A stretch of DNA of 64,000 bases from Cystobacter fuscus (GTDB lineage Bacteria; Myxococcota; Myxococcia; Myxococcales; Myxococcaceae). Below the pieces are notes generated by a model. The model was not told the origin of the DNA. It did not search any database and saw nothing but the letters and a program-made list of their open reading frames with translations. Positions 8,015 through 16,266 of the stretch are shown piece by piece. The number at the start of each line of letters is the position of its first letter. Within the stretch, counting starts at the first letter, position 1. The DNA lies in contig NZ_CP022098.1 of the NCBI RefSeq assembly GCF_002305875.1, positions 3,782,001 to 3,846,000 on the forward strand. Direction: 5' to 3'. The translations under genes were made by a program, and so were the position numbers.

Positions 8015-9624
8015 GCCCCACCTCCCGGCCAGGACAGGGTGTAGGTGCTGAGTTCGTTGCGCTCCAGATGCAGGTCGAGCAGGTGCTCGGTGCGCCGTGC
8101 CTCCACGCGCCGCCCCTCATGCACTTGTTGCCCATCTCCCGTGGCGACCACCTGGCCATCCCTCTGGAGTTCCCAGCTCCCCCGGTCCCAGATGTTGGCC
8201 AGGCGGAGGACGGAATCGCCGGGGCGATTCTCGCGCACGCCGGCCGTGAAGTGCAGCGTCGCTCGCGCGTCGTCGTAGTACGCCCGGTGGACCTCGATGG
8301 CGTCGCCGACGATCGCCAGGTTCGGTTCGGCGAAATGACCCGGCGCCCAGGGCTGCTCGTAGAGCTGACGCAGTCCGTGCGGCACGTTCAGGCTCGCGTA
8401 CGCGAAGAGGACATTGCCAGTCAGGGGCTCGACGCACGTGTAGTTCCCTTCCGCGTCGCTCACCTCGTCATGGCGCGGGAAGAAGCGGCCGCCCTCATAC
8501 ACGGTGGGTCGCATGTGGCGCTCCGCGTGACGCTGTAGCCCCTCGAGCGTCGTGGCATCCCCCATCTCGGAGGCCCAGACCGTCAGCCAGCCAAAATCAC
8601 AGGTGTCGTTCTCGATGGGGCGCGCGCCGAACGTCCGGGGCTTCGGAGGCCTGATGGTGCGCGTGCCATCCGGACCCTCGAGCACGTGCTTGCCGAGCAC
8701 GGAGGCGTAGTACTTCTCCACGAACTCGCCGTTCCAGGTGTTCGCGAGCGAGGCGTACCAGGCATCGCCCCACGGCAGCTCGCCCGCGTTGGGCACGGGC
8801 GTCCTCGTGTCCGAGGCCGCGTAGAGGTACAGGTGGCCGTTGTTGGCGACGGGTCCGCCGAACTGCTCCCACGCCTGCCGGAAGCCGCGGCTCACCTCGT
8901 CCGCGGTGGAGCCGCCCTTCAACAGATCGTGCATCCGGAAGCCGATGATCGCCGGCTGGTTGCAGATCTGGAAGACGCAGTTCGGCTCGCACGCGATCCC
9001 CAGGTACCCGTTGCGCACCATCTGCCAGTACAGGTTTTCGTTCAGCGAGAACTGGTCGTATTCGAACTTCCGGTCGAGACCCCCCGGCTTGCCACCGTCG
9101 CCCCAGAATGGGGTGAAGTACTCCAGCGTCAGCGAGCCGGGCGCGGCGTAGCGCGCGTCGTCGAACAGCACGTTGTACATGAGCGCCATCGACTGCACGT
9201 AGGCGCTGTACATGATGTTGTCGTGCGCCACTGGATCCCACTGCTCGGGACGGCCCGCGAGGTGTGGGTTCCAGATGCCGCCGGCCTTGCTCGAGTCGCG
9301 CCAGTACATCCAGACCTCGGGCTCGAGGATCTTGGAGATCAACCGCTGGAACGTGGGCCGGAGGGCACCGGGCGCCGCTGGCAGCCGATGGACATGGGTC
9401 AGCGCGAGCGCGTAGGCCATGTAGGCGAGCTGGAAGCGGTAGCCGCCGAAGTCCATCTGGTTGGGCGTGCGCCCGATCATGAACGACCAGTCGTTGCGCT
9501 GCCGCCGGGACAGGTTGTCGAAGTGGCGCAGATAGGCCAGTTGCTTCGCGTCGAGCCCCGCGACCACGCTCTCCCGGCGCCGCTCCAGAGACGACACCCT
9601 CGTCTCCCCGTCGCTCGTCTTCAT
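8011..9624 (-). CDS. Linalool dehydratase/isomerase-like protein
   Basis: 537 aa from MKTSDGE, with GAGGAGAGG directly before the ATG. The sequence has the alpha/alpha-barrel signature of the Ldi family: DNIMYSAYVQSM, an NENLYWQMVRNGYLG segment, then CEPNCVFQIC. C212 and C221 are nine residues apart, the same spacing as the two active-site cysteines (C171, C180) I recall for linalool dehydratase-isomerase of Castellaniella. The founding enzyme interconverts linalool, geraniol and myrcene; other members act on unknown hydroxylated substrates. There is no export signal, whereas the Castellaniella enzyme is periplasmic. Co-expression with a SCO-like thiol protein may relate to keeping active-site cysteines reduced. 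Family sure, substrate unknown. Confidence 0.8.
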   Translation of the reverse strand: MKTSDGETRVSSLERRRESVVAGLDAKQLAYLRHFDNLSRRQRNDWSFMIGRTPNQMDFGGYRFQLAYMAYALALTHVHRLPAAPGALRPTFQRLISKILEPEVWMYWRDSSKAGGIWNPHLAGRPEQWDPVAHDNIMYSAYVQSMALMYNVLFDDARYAAPGSLTLEYFTPFWGDGGKPGGLDRKFEYDQFSLNENLYWQMVRNGYLGIACEPNCVFQICNQPAIIGFRMHDLLKGGSTADEVSRGFRQAWEQFGGPVANNGHLYLYAASDTRTPVPNAGELPWGDAWYASLANTWNGEFVEKYYASVLGKHVLEGPDGTRTIRPPKPRTFGARPIENDTCDFGWLTVWASEMGDATTLEGLQRHAERHMRPTVYEGGRFFPRHDEVSDAEGNYTCVEPLTGNVLFAYASLNVPHGLRQLYEQPWAPGHFAEPNLAIVGDAIEVHRAYYDDARATLHFTAGVRENRPGDSVLRLANIWDRGSWELQRDGQVVATGDGQQVHEGRRVEARRTEHLLDLHLERNELSTYTLSWPGGGA

Positions 9625-9692
9625 CCTCTCCTCCGCGTGTGTGGGCGACCGATTCGCCGCGTGCGGGCCGAGGTATAGCGCGGATGCCGTCC

Positions 9693-9755
9693 GGACTCGT
9701 GTGCCGTGCTCAGGTGCTCCACCGGCCCACGAGCACGCCGAGCAGGAAGGCCACG
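9693..9755 (-). repeat. Parent copy of the 6248-6310 repeat
   Basis: Covers the last codons (LLGVLVGRWST) and the sequence just past the stop of the tail-anchored gene. It is nearly identical over about 60 bases to 6248-6310, with a few substitutions. No terminal inverted repeats or target duplications were seen, so it does not look like an insertion element. Confidence 0.55.
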
Positions 9756-10411
9756 GCGAGGGCGACGGCCCCCCAGCCTGGCGGCAACCCCTGGGGGGCG
9801 GTGGCCGTGGGGGAGGGGGCGGACTCCCGGGAAGGCACGGGGTCGTCGGGGATGACCACGCGGACCCGGATGCCGCCCGAGCGCAAGGCCACCTCGAGAT
9901 CCTCGAGGCAGCGCTCGTAGTCCTTCGCGGCCAGATCCAGCGGGGTGCCATGGTGGGCCTCGTAGCGCCTCGCCACGGACTCATAGCCGCGCAGCTGGGC
10001 CTCTTCCCGGGCGACGTCTACCCACCCGCAGACGAGGGTGGGGGCCGTGCCGCTCCGGGTGACGAGGGAGAGGGGCTGCCGGGCGAGGCGTCCTCCCGCG
10101 GTGCTCGGCCCCTCCGGCTCGTCGATGCGCAGGATGCGGAGGTGGGGCGCGCGGCCGTAGCGCTTCTGGGCGAAGCGCTCGCGCAGCCGGTCCGCGAAGA
10201 GCGCCGCATGGGAGGCGAACATCGTCCGGTTCGACTCGCCCGCGGAGGCAGGGGGGAGCGTCGCGGGCTCCTCGTCCTCCACCACGGGCGCTACTCGCGT
10301 CTCGTTCGAGCGCGCGCGCCGGGCGTACTCCCGCTCGTCCTCCTCCGTGGAGCCGGCGCGCGTCTCCTCGGACCGTCTTCCGCCTCCCTTGCCCCTGCTG
10401 CCATTCGCCAT
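9710..10411 (-). CDS. Tail-anchored protein of unknown function
   Basis: 233 aa. The first 50 residues are charged and disordered (Gly/Arg/Glu-rich). Residues about 60-185 form a soluble alpha/beta-looking domain with no recognised motif. A Pro/Ser/Thr linker then leads to a single transmembrane helix at the very C-terminus (AVALAVAFLLGVLVG), giving a tail-anchored topology with the bulk in the cytoplasm. No catalytic pattern was seen. The end of this gene exists as a second, degraded copy at 6.25 kb, so the family may have had another member nearby. It is separated from the enzyme gene downstream by 85 bases. Confidence 0.6.
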   Translation of the reverse strand: MANGSRGKGGGRRSEETRAGSTEEDEREYARRARSNETRVAPVVEDEEPATLPPASAGESNRTMFASHAALFADRLRERFAQKRYGRAPHLRILRIDEPEGPSTAGGRLARQPLSLVTRSGTAPTLVCGWVDVAREEAQLRGYESVARRYEAHHGTPLDLAAKDYERCLEDLEVALRSGGIRVRVVIPDDPVPSRESAPSPTATAPQGLPPGWGAVALAVAFLLGVLVGRWST

Positions 10412-10477
10412 GCGGACTCCTCGTGCGGGGCGGAGGATACCTCTCCGGAGGCGGGGCGTCCCCGGGTCCGTCGGCGC

Positions 10478-12097
10478 TCACGGCCCGGTGTACACGCCGA
10501 CGGCGCCGGGTTTGCTTGGAGTGCCATCGAAGGCGATGAGGATGCGGCGCTGGGGGCCCGAGCGGTCCACCTGGATGTCCTTCACGGGCAGCCAGTGGAC
10601 GGAGCTGGGGAGCACGCTCTCGCCGTAGAGCAGCACCTCACCTCCGCGCACGCGGCTCAGGCCCTCGCCCCAACTGGCGCCCGCCCAGACGCTCGCGTCG
10701 CTCGGGTCCGCGGCCACCGCGGACACCCGGCCCGCGCCATCCACCAGCTCGGTGGACAGGGTGCGCAGCCGCTGCCCGTTCGAGTCCAGCAGCGCCAGGC
10801 CCCGGGTGAAGCTGCCCACCCACACGCTCTGGTCTCCCATCACCGCCATGCCCGAGACGTTGTCATCCACCCGCTGCTCCCGGGTGGGAAGGGAGGGCTC
10901 GCTCACGGCATCCGGCCACACGTCGAGGCGGTTGGCGCTGTAGGCCCTGTCCTCGCTCTGCACCTGCGCGCGCCAGTAGTTGTAGCCCAGGGTGCCATAG
11001 CGGAAGCGGGTGGAGCGGATGGCACCGCCAAACCAGACATCCCCGTTGGAGGCCAGGGAGACGCCGTAATACGAGTCGGTGAGCAGCACGACCCCCGTCC
11101 CGCTCGCGTTCCAGCCATTGATGGCCGGATGGACATGCTCCATCACCCCCGCGCAGTCGTAGTTCCAGGTTCCCGGGGCGCAGGAATAGCCGGTGAAGTC
11201 CGCGTTGCCCCAGGCGAAGCCATGGTTGGCGCCAAACCAGACGCTCCGCGTTTTCGGATCATAGGCGATGCGCAGGATGTGACAGAGCTTCTCCCGCCCG
11301 CGCGGCTCGGCGGCGACCTTGTCGGGCCCCGTGGAGATGTCGTAATGCACCACCTGGATGCCGGTGCCGGAGAGCGTCACGCGATCCGCGTCCCCGCTCT
11401 TGTAGATGCTCGCGTCCGGGGTGCGGCCCGCATAGTAGGCCGCGTCCCACTCGTCCTCGCACGTGGGCATGCCCGAGGCGGGCGCCTTGCCTCCATAGCC
11501 GACGAAGGCCACGCCCGCGGGGCCTCCGGTGACCGAGATGACGTTGAGGTACTTCGTCCCCGGAGGGGCGCTCCCATCGGGCATGTAGCCATGGGGGCGC
11601 AGGCCGTCCTCTTGAGTGAAGCGGCGGAAGCGGGTCTGCCCCTTCTGGAGGACGAAGAGCCCGTCCTCTCCGCCCGCCACCCAGAGGTTGCCGCCCTCGT
11701 CGGCGCTCACCCCGAGCACATGCGGGGGCAGGCCCTCGGCGCTCCCGTAGAACGTCCAGTCGCCTGGAGAGGGAGGGGCACCGCCGTCCACCGTCATGAC
11801 GACGAGCTGGGGTCTCGAGTCCGTGCTGGGCGACTCGCGCGAGTTGAACACGGTGCCATCCGTCCCCGTGGGACTCAGCGAGAAGCTCACCGTGCTCTTG
11901 CCTTGCACGGCGGATGCCACATCCCACTCCACCCGGGCATCGGCCACGGGAGCGAAGACCCAGGAGTTCTGCTCGGACTCCGCGGCCATGGCCGTCTGGC
12001 CCAGGGCCGCCGTGCCCGGTCCTCCCCATCCACACACCCCAGCGCCCACCACCCATCCACACAGCGCCCCTCTCCAACTCCGAGCCCCTCTGGCCAT
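10478..12097 (-). CDS. Secreted beta-propeller protein with partial CBM96/DNRLRE-like segment
   Basis: 539 aa. An N-terminal signal peptide (hydrophobic to about residue 34) is followed by a short segment, WDVASAVQGK...FNSRE...PQLVV, that matches only the C-terminal half of DNRLRE/CBM96-type carbohydrate-binding modules. The remainder has repeated blades of the type NLWVAGG..GLFVL, SVWFGANHGFAW, DVWFGGAIRS, SVWVGSFTRGLALL and SVWAGASWGEGLSRV, the pattern of two-component-regulator or ligand-binding propellers. No enzyme motif. Probably an extracellular binding protein. The abrupt start of the binding module suggests deletion of its first half. Neighbours are unrelated in function. Confidence 0.65.
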   Translation of the reverse strand: MARGARSWRGALCGWVVGAGVCGWGGPGTAALGQTAMAAESEQNSWVFAPVADARVEWDVASAVQGKSTVSFSLSPTGTDGTVFNSRESPSTDSRPQLVVMTVDGGAPPSPGDWTFYGSAEGLPPHVLGVSADEGGNLWVAGGEDGLFVLQKGQTRFRRFTQEDGLRPHGYMPDGSAPPGTKYLNVISVTGGPAGVAFVGYGGKAPASGMPTCEDEWDAAYYAGRTPDASIYKSGDADRVTLSGTGIQVVHYDISTGPDKVAAEPRGREKLCHILRIAYDPKTRSVWFGANHGFAWGNADFTGYSCAPGTWNYDCAGVMEHVHPAINGWNASGTGVVLLTDSYYGVSLASNGDVWFGGAIRSTRFRYGTLGYNYWRAQVQSEDRAYSANRLDVWPDAVSEPSLPTREQRVDDNVSGMAVMGDQSVWVGSFTRGLALLDSNGQRLRTLSTELVDGAGRVSAVAADPSDASVWAGASWGEGLSRVRGGEVLLYGESVLPSSVHWLPVKDIQVDRSGPQRRILIAFDGTPSKPGAVGVYTGP

Positions 12098-12313
12098 GTC
12101 CTTCTCCCACCTGGGTTGTCACGTCCTCTCCTGCCCGTGCGGCCGGGGACAGTGCATCCTGGATGCCGTTGTGAGGAGCGGGTTTTCGCGGGCCCCCGCG
12201 GCTCGAACGGGGAAGGGCGTTTCTCCGCGTGGGAAGACGTGAAGACACGAGTGCCTTCCCGCCGCCCACGCGGGGAGAACCTGGAGGAGTGCGTCAGGTA
12301 TTGGCGCCTGACT

Positions 12314-13264
12314 TCAGAAGCCCAGGGTGCGGATGGCCTTCCGGATGGTGTCCGCGCTGTGCTTCAGGCCCTCGCGCTCGGACTCGTTCAGGGGCAGCTC
12401 CAACACCGCCTCCACGCCGCCGCGGTTGACGATGCTCGGCACGCTCATGCACACGTCCTGGATGCCCAGGTAGCCCTCCAGGCGGGAGCTCACCGGGAGG
12501 ACGCGCTGCTCGTTGTGGAGCAACGCCTCGAGGATCTGCGCCGTGGCCAGACCGATGGCGTAGTTGGTGGCGCCCTTGCCCTGGATGACCTGGTAGGCGG
12601 CGTTGCGCACGTTGTCGAAGATGTGGCGGCGATCCTCGTCCGAGAGCCGTGCACGCCCGGGGACGGCCCACTGCATCAGGGGCACCCCGCCCACGGAGGC
12701 CGAGCTCCACAGGGGGAGTTCCGAGTCTCCGTGCTCGCCCGCGATGAAGGCATGGACGTTCTGCACCGCCACATTCAGGTGACGTGCCAGCAGGAAGCGG
12801 AAGCGCGAGGAGTCCAGCACCGTGCCGCTGCCGAGCACCCGCCTGGTGGGCAGGCCGCTGAGCTTCTGTACCACGTACGTCAATACATCCACCGGGTTGG
12901 TCACCAGCAACAGCAGGGCGTCGGGGGCGACCTTCAGCAACTGGGGCACGAGCGAGCGGCACAGCGCCACGTTCGCCTCCGCCAGCTCCATGCGCGTCTG
13001 TCCGGGCTTCTGCTTGGCGCCCGCGGTGATGACGACGACGTCCGCTCCGGCGCACACGCCGATGTCGTCCGAGCCCTCCAGGGTGGCCATGGGGACGAAC
13101 TGGAGGCCGTGGTTCAGGTCCAGCACCTCCGCGTCCACCTTGGCCCGGTTGACGTCATAGATGGCGAGGTTCTTGGCGACTCCGCGAATCATGGACGCGT
13201 AGGCCACAGTGGCGCCCACTGCACCCGCTCCGACGATGGCGATCTTGCTCACACGCTCAGTCAT
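12314..13264 (-). CDS. ldh: L-lactate dehydrogenase
   Basis: 316 aa from MTERVSK. It reduces pyruvate to L-lactate with NADH in the cytoplasm. The Rossmann nucleotide loop GAGAVGA is near the N-terminus, with an acidic residue at the end of the next strand (IYDVNRAK) favouring NAD. The substrate-loop arginine is in QTRMELAEAN, the TNPVD segment follows, and the catalytic histidine is in the GEHGDSE motif. These distinguish lactate from malate dehydrogenase, whose equivalents differ in the loop. Length is normal. The large in-frame extension upstream is antisense to the GH16 gene and is not used. It stands alone, divergent from the GH16 gene. Confidence 0.92.
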   Translation of the reverse strand: MTERVSKIAIVGAGAVGATVAYASMIRGVAKNLAIYDVNRAKVDAEVLDLNHGLQFVPMATLEGSDDIGVCAGADVVVITAGAKQKPGQTRMELAEANVALCRSLVPQLLKVAPDALLLLVTNPVDVLTYVVQKLSGLPTRRVLGSGTVLDSSRFRFLLARHLNVAVQNVHAFIAGEHGDSELPLWSSASVGGVPLMQWAVPGRARLSDEDRRHIFDNVRNAAYQVIQGKGATNYAIGLATAQILEALLHNEQRVLPVSSRLEGYLGIQDVCMSVPSIVNRGGVEAVLELPLNESEREGLKHSADTIRKAIRTLGF

Positions 13265-13405
13265 AGGCGACGCAGACAACCACACCGGGCTCGAGGAGGG
13301 AGAGGCAATTTTTCTGACGGTCTTCCGGCGGACGCACGCACTCCTCGGCGGAGCGTCCGCGTTATCCTCGGACCGCTGTCTACACCCCGTGGAGAATGCC
13401 CCGGA

Positions 13406-15391
13406 ATGATGCGACGAAGCAGGAAGTCTGTAGGGATGCAGTGTGTGTTGGGCCTCTGGGCCGTGGGTCTGGTGGCCGGTGGATGCAAGGTGACCGAGGA
13501 GCCGGAGCCTCAGCCACAGCCGAACCCCGAACCCCCCGCCGCCCCCCTCGTGGTGGACGGGCAGCGCTACTCGTTGACCTGGGAGGATGACTTCGGCGGG
13601 GCGTTGAACGGAGGGCAGCCCAGGTCCTATCTCAACACGAACTTCTGGACGAAGGAGAACCTGGGCGTCAATGCCGAGCAGCAGGCCTACACCAACCGGG
13701 AGTGTCCCAACCATCCGGATGACTGGAATTACTGTGTCGAGAACGGCAGGTTGAGCCTGCGTGCGCGGCACGAGTCCCTGGACTGTGTCGTCTGGAAGCA
13801 ATGCACGGCCGACGCCGAGTGCGGCGAGGGGGGGACCTGCGCGGCGACGAAGTACTGCGTGTACGATCAGAACAAGAACGGCGTGTCCGATCACGAGGAG
13901 TGCGCGCCCTTCAACGGCACGGCCAACGCGCCGCACAACGAGACGTCGTACACCTCGGGCCGCATCAAGAGCGACGAGAAGGTCGAGTTCCGCTACGGCT
14001 ACGTCGAGTTCCGGGCGCGCATGCCCTTCGCCGAGCTGCCCGCGGGCACCACGCCGCCCAATGGGATGTGGCCCGCCATCTGGATGCTCGGGGCCAACAG
14101 CGGCATCGAGAAGGGGGGTCGGGACGACTCGGTGGGCTGGCCCATGACTGGGGAGATCGACATCATGGAGTACACCCAGATCAAGGAGAACCCGGCCCTC
14201 TTTCCCCAGAACGAGGCCATGGGCTTCAACACCCTGTGGCGTGAGTACCCCGAGGTGGGCGAGGGCGCCATGGGGGCGGGGGGCTGGCAGCCCAACGCGT
14301 GCAGCTCCTGGCCCAACAATGGAGATGCCAAGTGCGACGGGGACGTGGGCGGGGCGCGTGCGATCTGGGAGGGAAAGACGATCGACTACCACCAGTGGCA
14401 CACCTGGGGTTTTCTCTGGGACGAGAACGGCTTCAAGATCTACATCGACGCGCTGCCCCAGGACGGGGGACAGCCGGTGGCCACCTTCAGCACGGGTGAC
14501 AACGCGACCGAGTTCCGCCAGCCGATGTTCCTCATCCTCAACAACGCGGTGGGAGGGGATCTCGGGTGCTCGGGCTGGTCGGGCCGAGCCTGTTCCTCCA
14601 GCGCGCAGTGCGCCAATGGCGCGGCGTGTGTGAATGGCAAGTGCGAGGAGACGCCGGGGTCGTGCATCGACATCGACTGGGCGACCCATGGAGACAAGGC
14701 CCAGTTGGAGGTGGATTATGTGCGCTGGTACCACCGCGAATCGGGTTACGCACGGGCCACGGCGGCGCCCTGCCAGGATGGCAACGGCGATGGGACGCCC
14801 GACAACATCATCCGCAACTGTGGCTTCCAGGAGGACTACACCTACCACCGCAGCGATCTCTTCTTCGAGGGTGGCGGCGGTCTGACGGACATCATCAACG
14901 AGGGCGGGGCGCACGGCTTCGTGCAGTGGGTGCGCGTCGACAACGGGGGAACGCAGCCCTACAGCGTGCAGGTCCGGCAGGAGGGTCTGCCGTTGCAGGC
15001 GGGCACGTCCTATCAATGGAAGGTGGACCTGAAGACGAGCGCTGCCCTCTCCGTGCCCATCAAGATCACCCTGGCGCACGAGCCGTGGACGACCGTGGCC
15101 ACCTTCTCGTGTGACGTCGGCACCACGTGGACGACATGCAGTCCGCCCCCGTTCACCGTGACGGCCACGGACACCTACAAGTTCGAGATCGATCTGGGCA
15201 ACGTCGGCGCGAGCAAGACCAACGGCATCCAGGCGTACATCGACAACATGTACCTGGCGACCACGGCGAACACCTGCCAGCCCGAGTGCACGGGCAAGCT
15301 GTGTGGCGACGATGGATGCGGTGGCTCGTGTGGCGCGTGCGTGGCGGGGACGACCTGCGGCGATTGGGGTCAGTGCGTCGCGCCGGAGTAG
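13406..15391 (+). CDS. Secreted GH16 beta-glucanase lipoprotein with Cys-rich inserts
   Basis: 661 aa. Lipoprotein signal with a lipobox at C27 (LVAGGC), then a Pro/Glu linker. The GH16 domain covers roughly residues 50-440 with the catalytic E250-I-D252-I-M-E255 motif, so it should cleave beta-1,3 or mixed beta-1,3/1,4 glucans such as laminarin. Two Cys-rich loops are inserted in the catalytic domain: residues about 128-175, including a DQNKNGVSDHEEC calcium-loop-like motif, and about 390-420. After it comes a CBM4/9-like beta-sandwich and a terminal Cys-rich knot (CGDDGCGGSCG). Surface anchoring suits a predator or degrader of fungal and algal walls. A strong hairpin follows the stop. Confidence 0.88.
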   Translation: MMRRSRKSVGMQCVLGLWAVGLVAGGCKVTEEPEPQPQPNPEPPAAPLVVDGQRYSLTWEDDFGGALNGGQPRSYLNTNFWTKENLGVNAEQQAYTNRECPNHPDDWNYCVENGRLSLRARHESLDCVVWKQCTADAECGEGGTCAATKYCVYDQNKNGVSDHEECAPFNGTANAPHNETSYTSGRIKSDEKVEFRYGYVEFRARMPFAELPAGTTPPNGMWPAIWMLGANSGIEKGGRDDSVGWPMTGEIDIMEYTQIKENPALFPQNEAMGFNTLWREYPEVGEGAMGAGGWQPNACSSWPNNGDAKCDGDVGGARAIWEGKTIDYHQWHTWGFLWDENGFKIYIDALPQDGGQPVATFSTGDNATEFRQPMFLILNNAVGGDLGCSGWSGRACSSSAQCANGAACVNGKCEETPGSCIDIDWATHGDKAQLEVDYVRWYHRESGYARATAAPCQDGNGDGTPDNIIRNCGFQEDYTYHRSDLFFEGGGGLTDIINEGGAHGFVQWVRVDNGGTQPYSVQVRQEGLPLQAGTSYQWKVDLKTSAALSVPIKITLAHEPWTTVATFSCDVGTTWTTCSPPPFTVTATDTYKFEIDLGNVGASKTNGIQAYIDNMYLATTANTCQPECTGKLCGDDGCGGSCGACVAGTTCGDWGQCVAPE

Positions 15392-15415
15392 GGGACTCGT
15401 CTTCTTGGTAGAAGC

Positions 15416-15450
15416 ACCCCGGGCGACCTCCCATGAAGGCCGCCCGGGGT
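15416..15450 (+). terminator. G/C-rich hairpin after the GH16 gene
   Basis: ACCCCGGGCG (15416-15425) pairs perfectly with CGCCCGGGGT (15441-15450) across a 15-base loop, 25 bases after the GH16 stop. There is no T-run, as is common in high-GC genomes. It covers a possible ATG at 15433, which argues against that codon as the start of the next gene. Confidence 0.55.
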
Positions 15451-15489
15451 CCAGGCGAGCATGACGGGCCGAAGCTTGCCGACCCGCCG

Positions 15490-16155
15490 ATGAATGACCA
15501 GAGGGGCACGTTCGTTCAGACCCTCATGAGGTTTCGTCTGCTCAAGCTCCCCTGGCTGCTTGGCCTGGCGTGCGCCGCTTCGGCGGTGTGCGGGCGTGAG
15601 CGGCCCGAGGAGCCCACCTCCTTCGTGGAGGTCAAGGACACGGAGCGAGGCCAACGCGTGGCCCTTCGGGCCGCGGGGCTCGTGGGCACCTCGTTGCGCC
15701 GCTACCCTGTCTCGGACGACTGCTCGGGGCTCGTGCGGCTGGCCTACCAGTCGGTGGGCGTGGAGCTGTTGTCGCAGGGCAAGCGTCCTGGCGAGAACGC
15801 GGCGAGCGCCATGTACCGGCGCGCCATGCGCACGGGGGCGCTGCACCGCCACACCCCCGAGCCTGGTGACATCGTCTTCTTCCGCGAGACGTATGACCGC
15901 AACCGCGATGGTCTGCGCAACGACGGGGTGACGCACGTGGGCGTCATCGAATCGGTGGCCAGCGAGGGCACCGTCGTCTTCGTGCACCGGGGCGGCAAGG
16001 GTGTGGTCCGCGCGCGGATGAACCTGCTCCACCCCGAACGCAAGGGGCCCGGAGGCGAGATCCTCAACGACTACATCCGCCGGGCCGAGGGGGGAAGGCG
16101 CGCGCGTCTCACGAGCGAGCTGTTCGCGGGCTACGCGTCGGCCAGCCGCTTGTGA
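15490..16155 (+). CDS. NlpC/P60-like (CHAP-type) cell-wall peptidase, probably exported
   Basis: 221 aa from MNDQRG; a start at 15526 (MRFRLLK) directly before the hydrophobic stretch is equally likely. A signal-like segment (LLKLPWLLGLACAASA) leads to a domain with the catalytic cysteine in SDDCSGLVR (C78) and the partner histidine in THVGVIES (H149), the layout of NlpC/P60 peptidases that cut gamma-D-Glu-diaminopimelate or related bonds in peptidoglycan. It also has the GDIVFF segment typical of this clan. An export role in wall turnover or prey lysis fits. Lipid modification is uncertain because the lipobox is poor. No neighbour clarifies its job. Confidence 0.75.
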   Translation: MNDQRGTFVQTLMRFRLLKLPWLLGLACAASAVCGRERPEEPTSFVEVKDTERGQRVALRAAGLVGTSLRRYPVSDDCSGLVRLAYQSVGVELLSQGKRPGENAASAMYRRAMRTGALHRHTPEPGDIVFFRETYDRNRDGLRNDGVTHVGVIESVASEGTVVFVHRGGKGVVRARMNLLHPERKGPGGEILNDYIRRAEGGRRARLTSELFAGYASASRL

Positions 16156-16241
16156 GTTCCGTGCCTCCAGGGTGACGCCTGGCTGGGCCCTCGCTGCCCC
16201 ACCAACCCTCGCGGCGGCTCCCGAGGCGACATTGCCGCTCA

Positions 16242-16259
16242 ATATACCGATCGGTATAT
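16242..16259. promoter_or_regulatory. Perfect 18-bp operator palindrome before the TetR gene
   Basis: ATATACCGATCGGTATAT is a perfect inverted repeat ending one base before the GTG at 16261. Size, symmetry and position are typical of a TetR self-regulatory operator, which would block transcription of the regulator and possibly of the GH13 gene behind it. Confidence 0.75.
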
Positions 16260-16266
16260 CGTGGTC

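Noticed and set aside
9641-13405. Very long + strand open frame running into the GH16 gene
   Set aside because: It is antisense to five well-supported genes on the other strand, with His/Arg/Gly-rich composition; only the part from 13406 is protein-like.
15433-15489. Earlier start of the NlpC/P60-like gene
   Set aside because: The ATG at 15433 lies in the loop of a strong hairpin and gives a polar leader ahead of the signal sequence.
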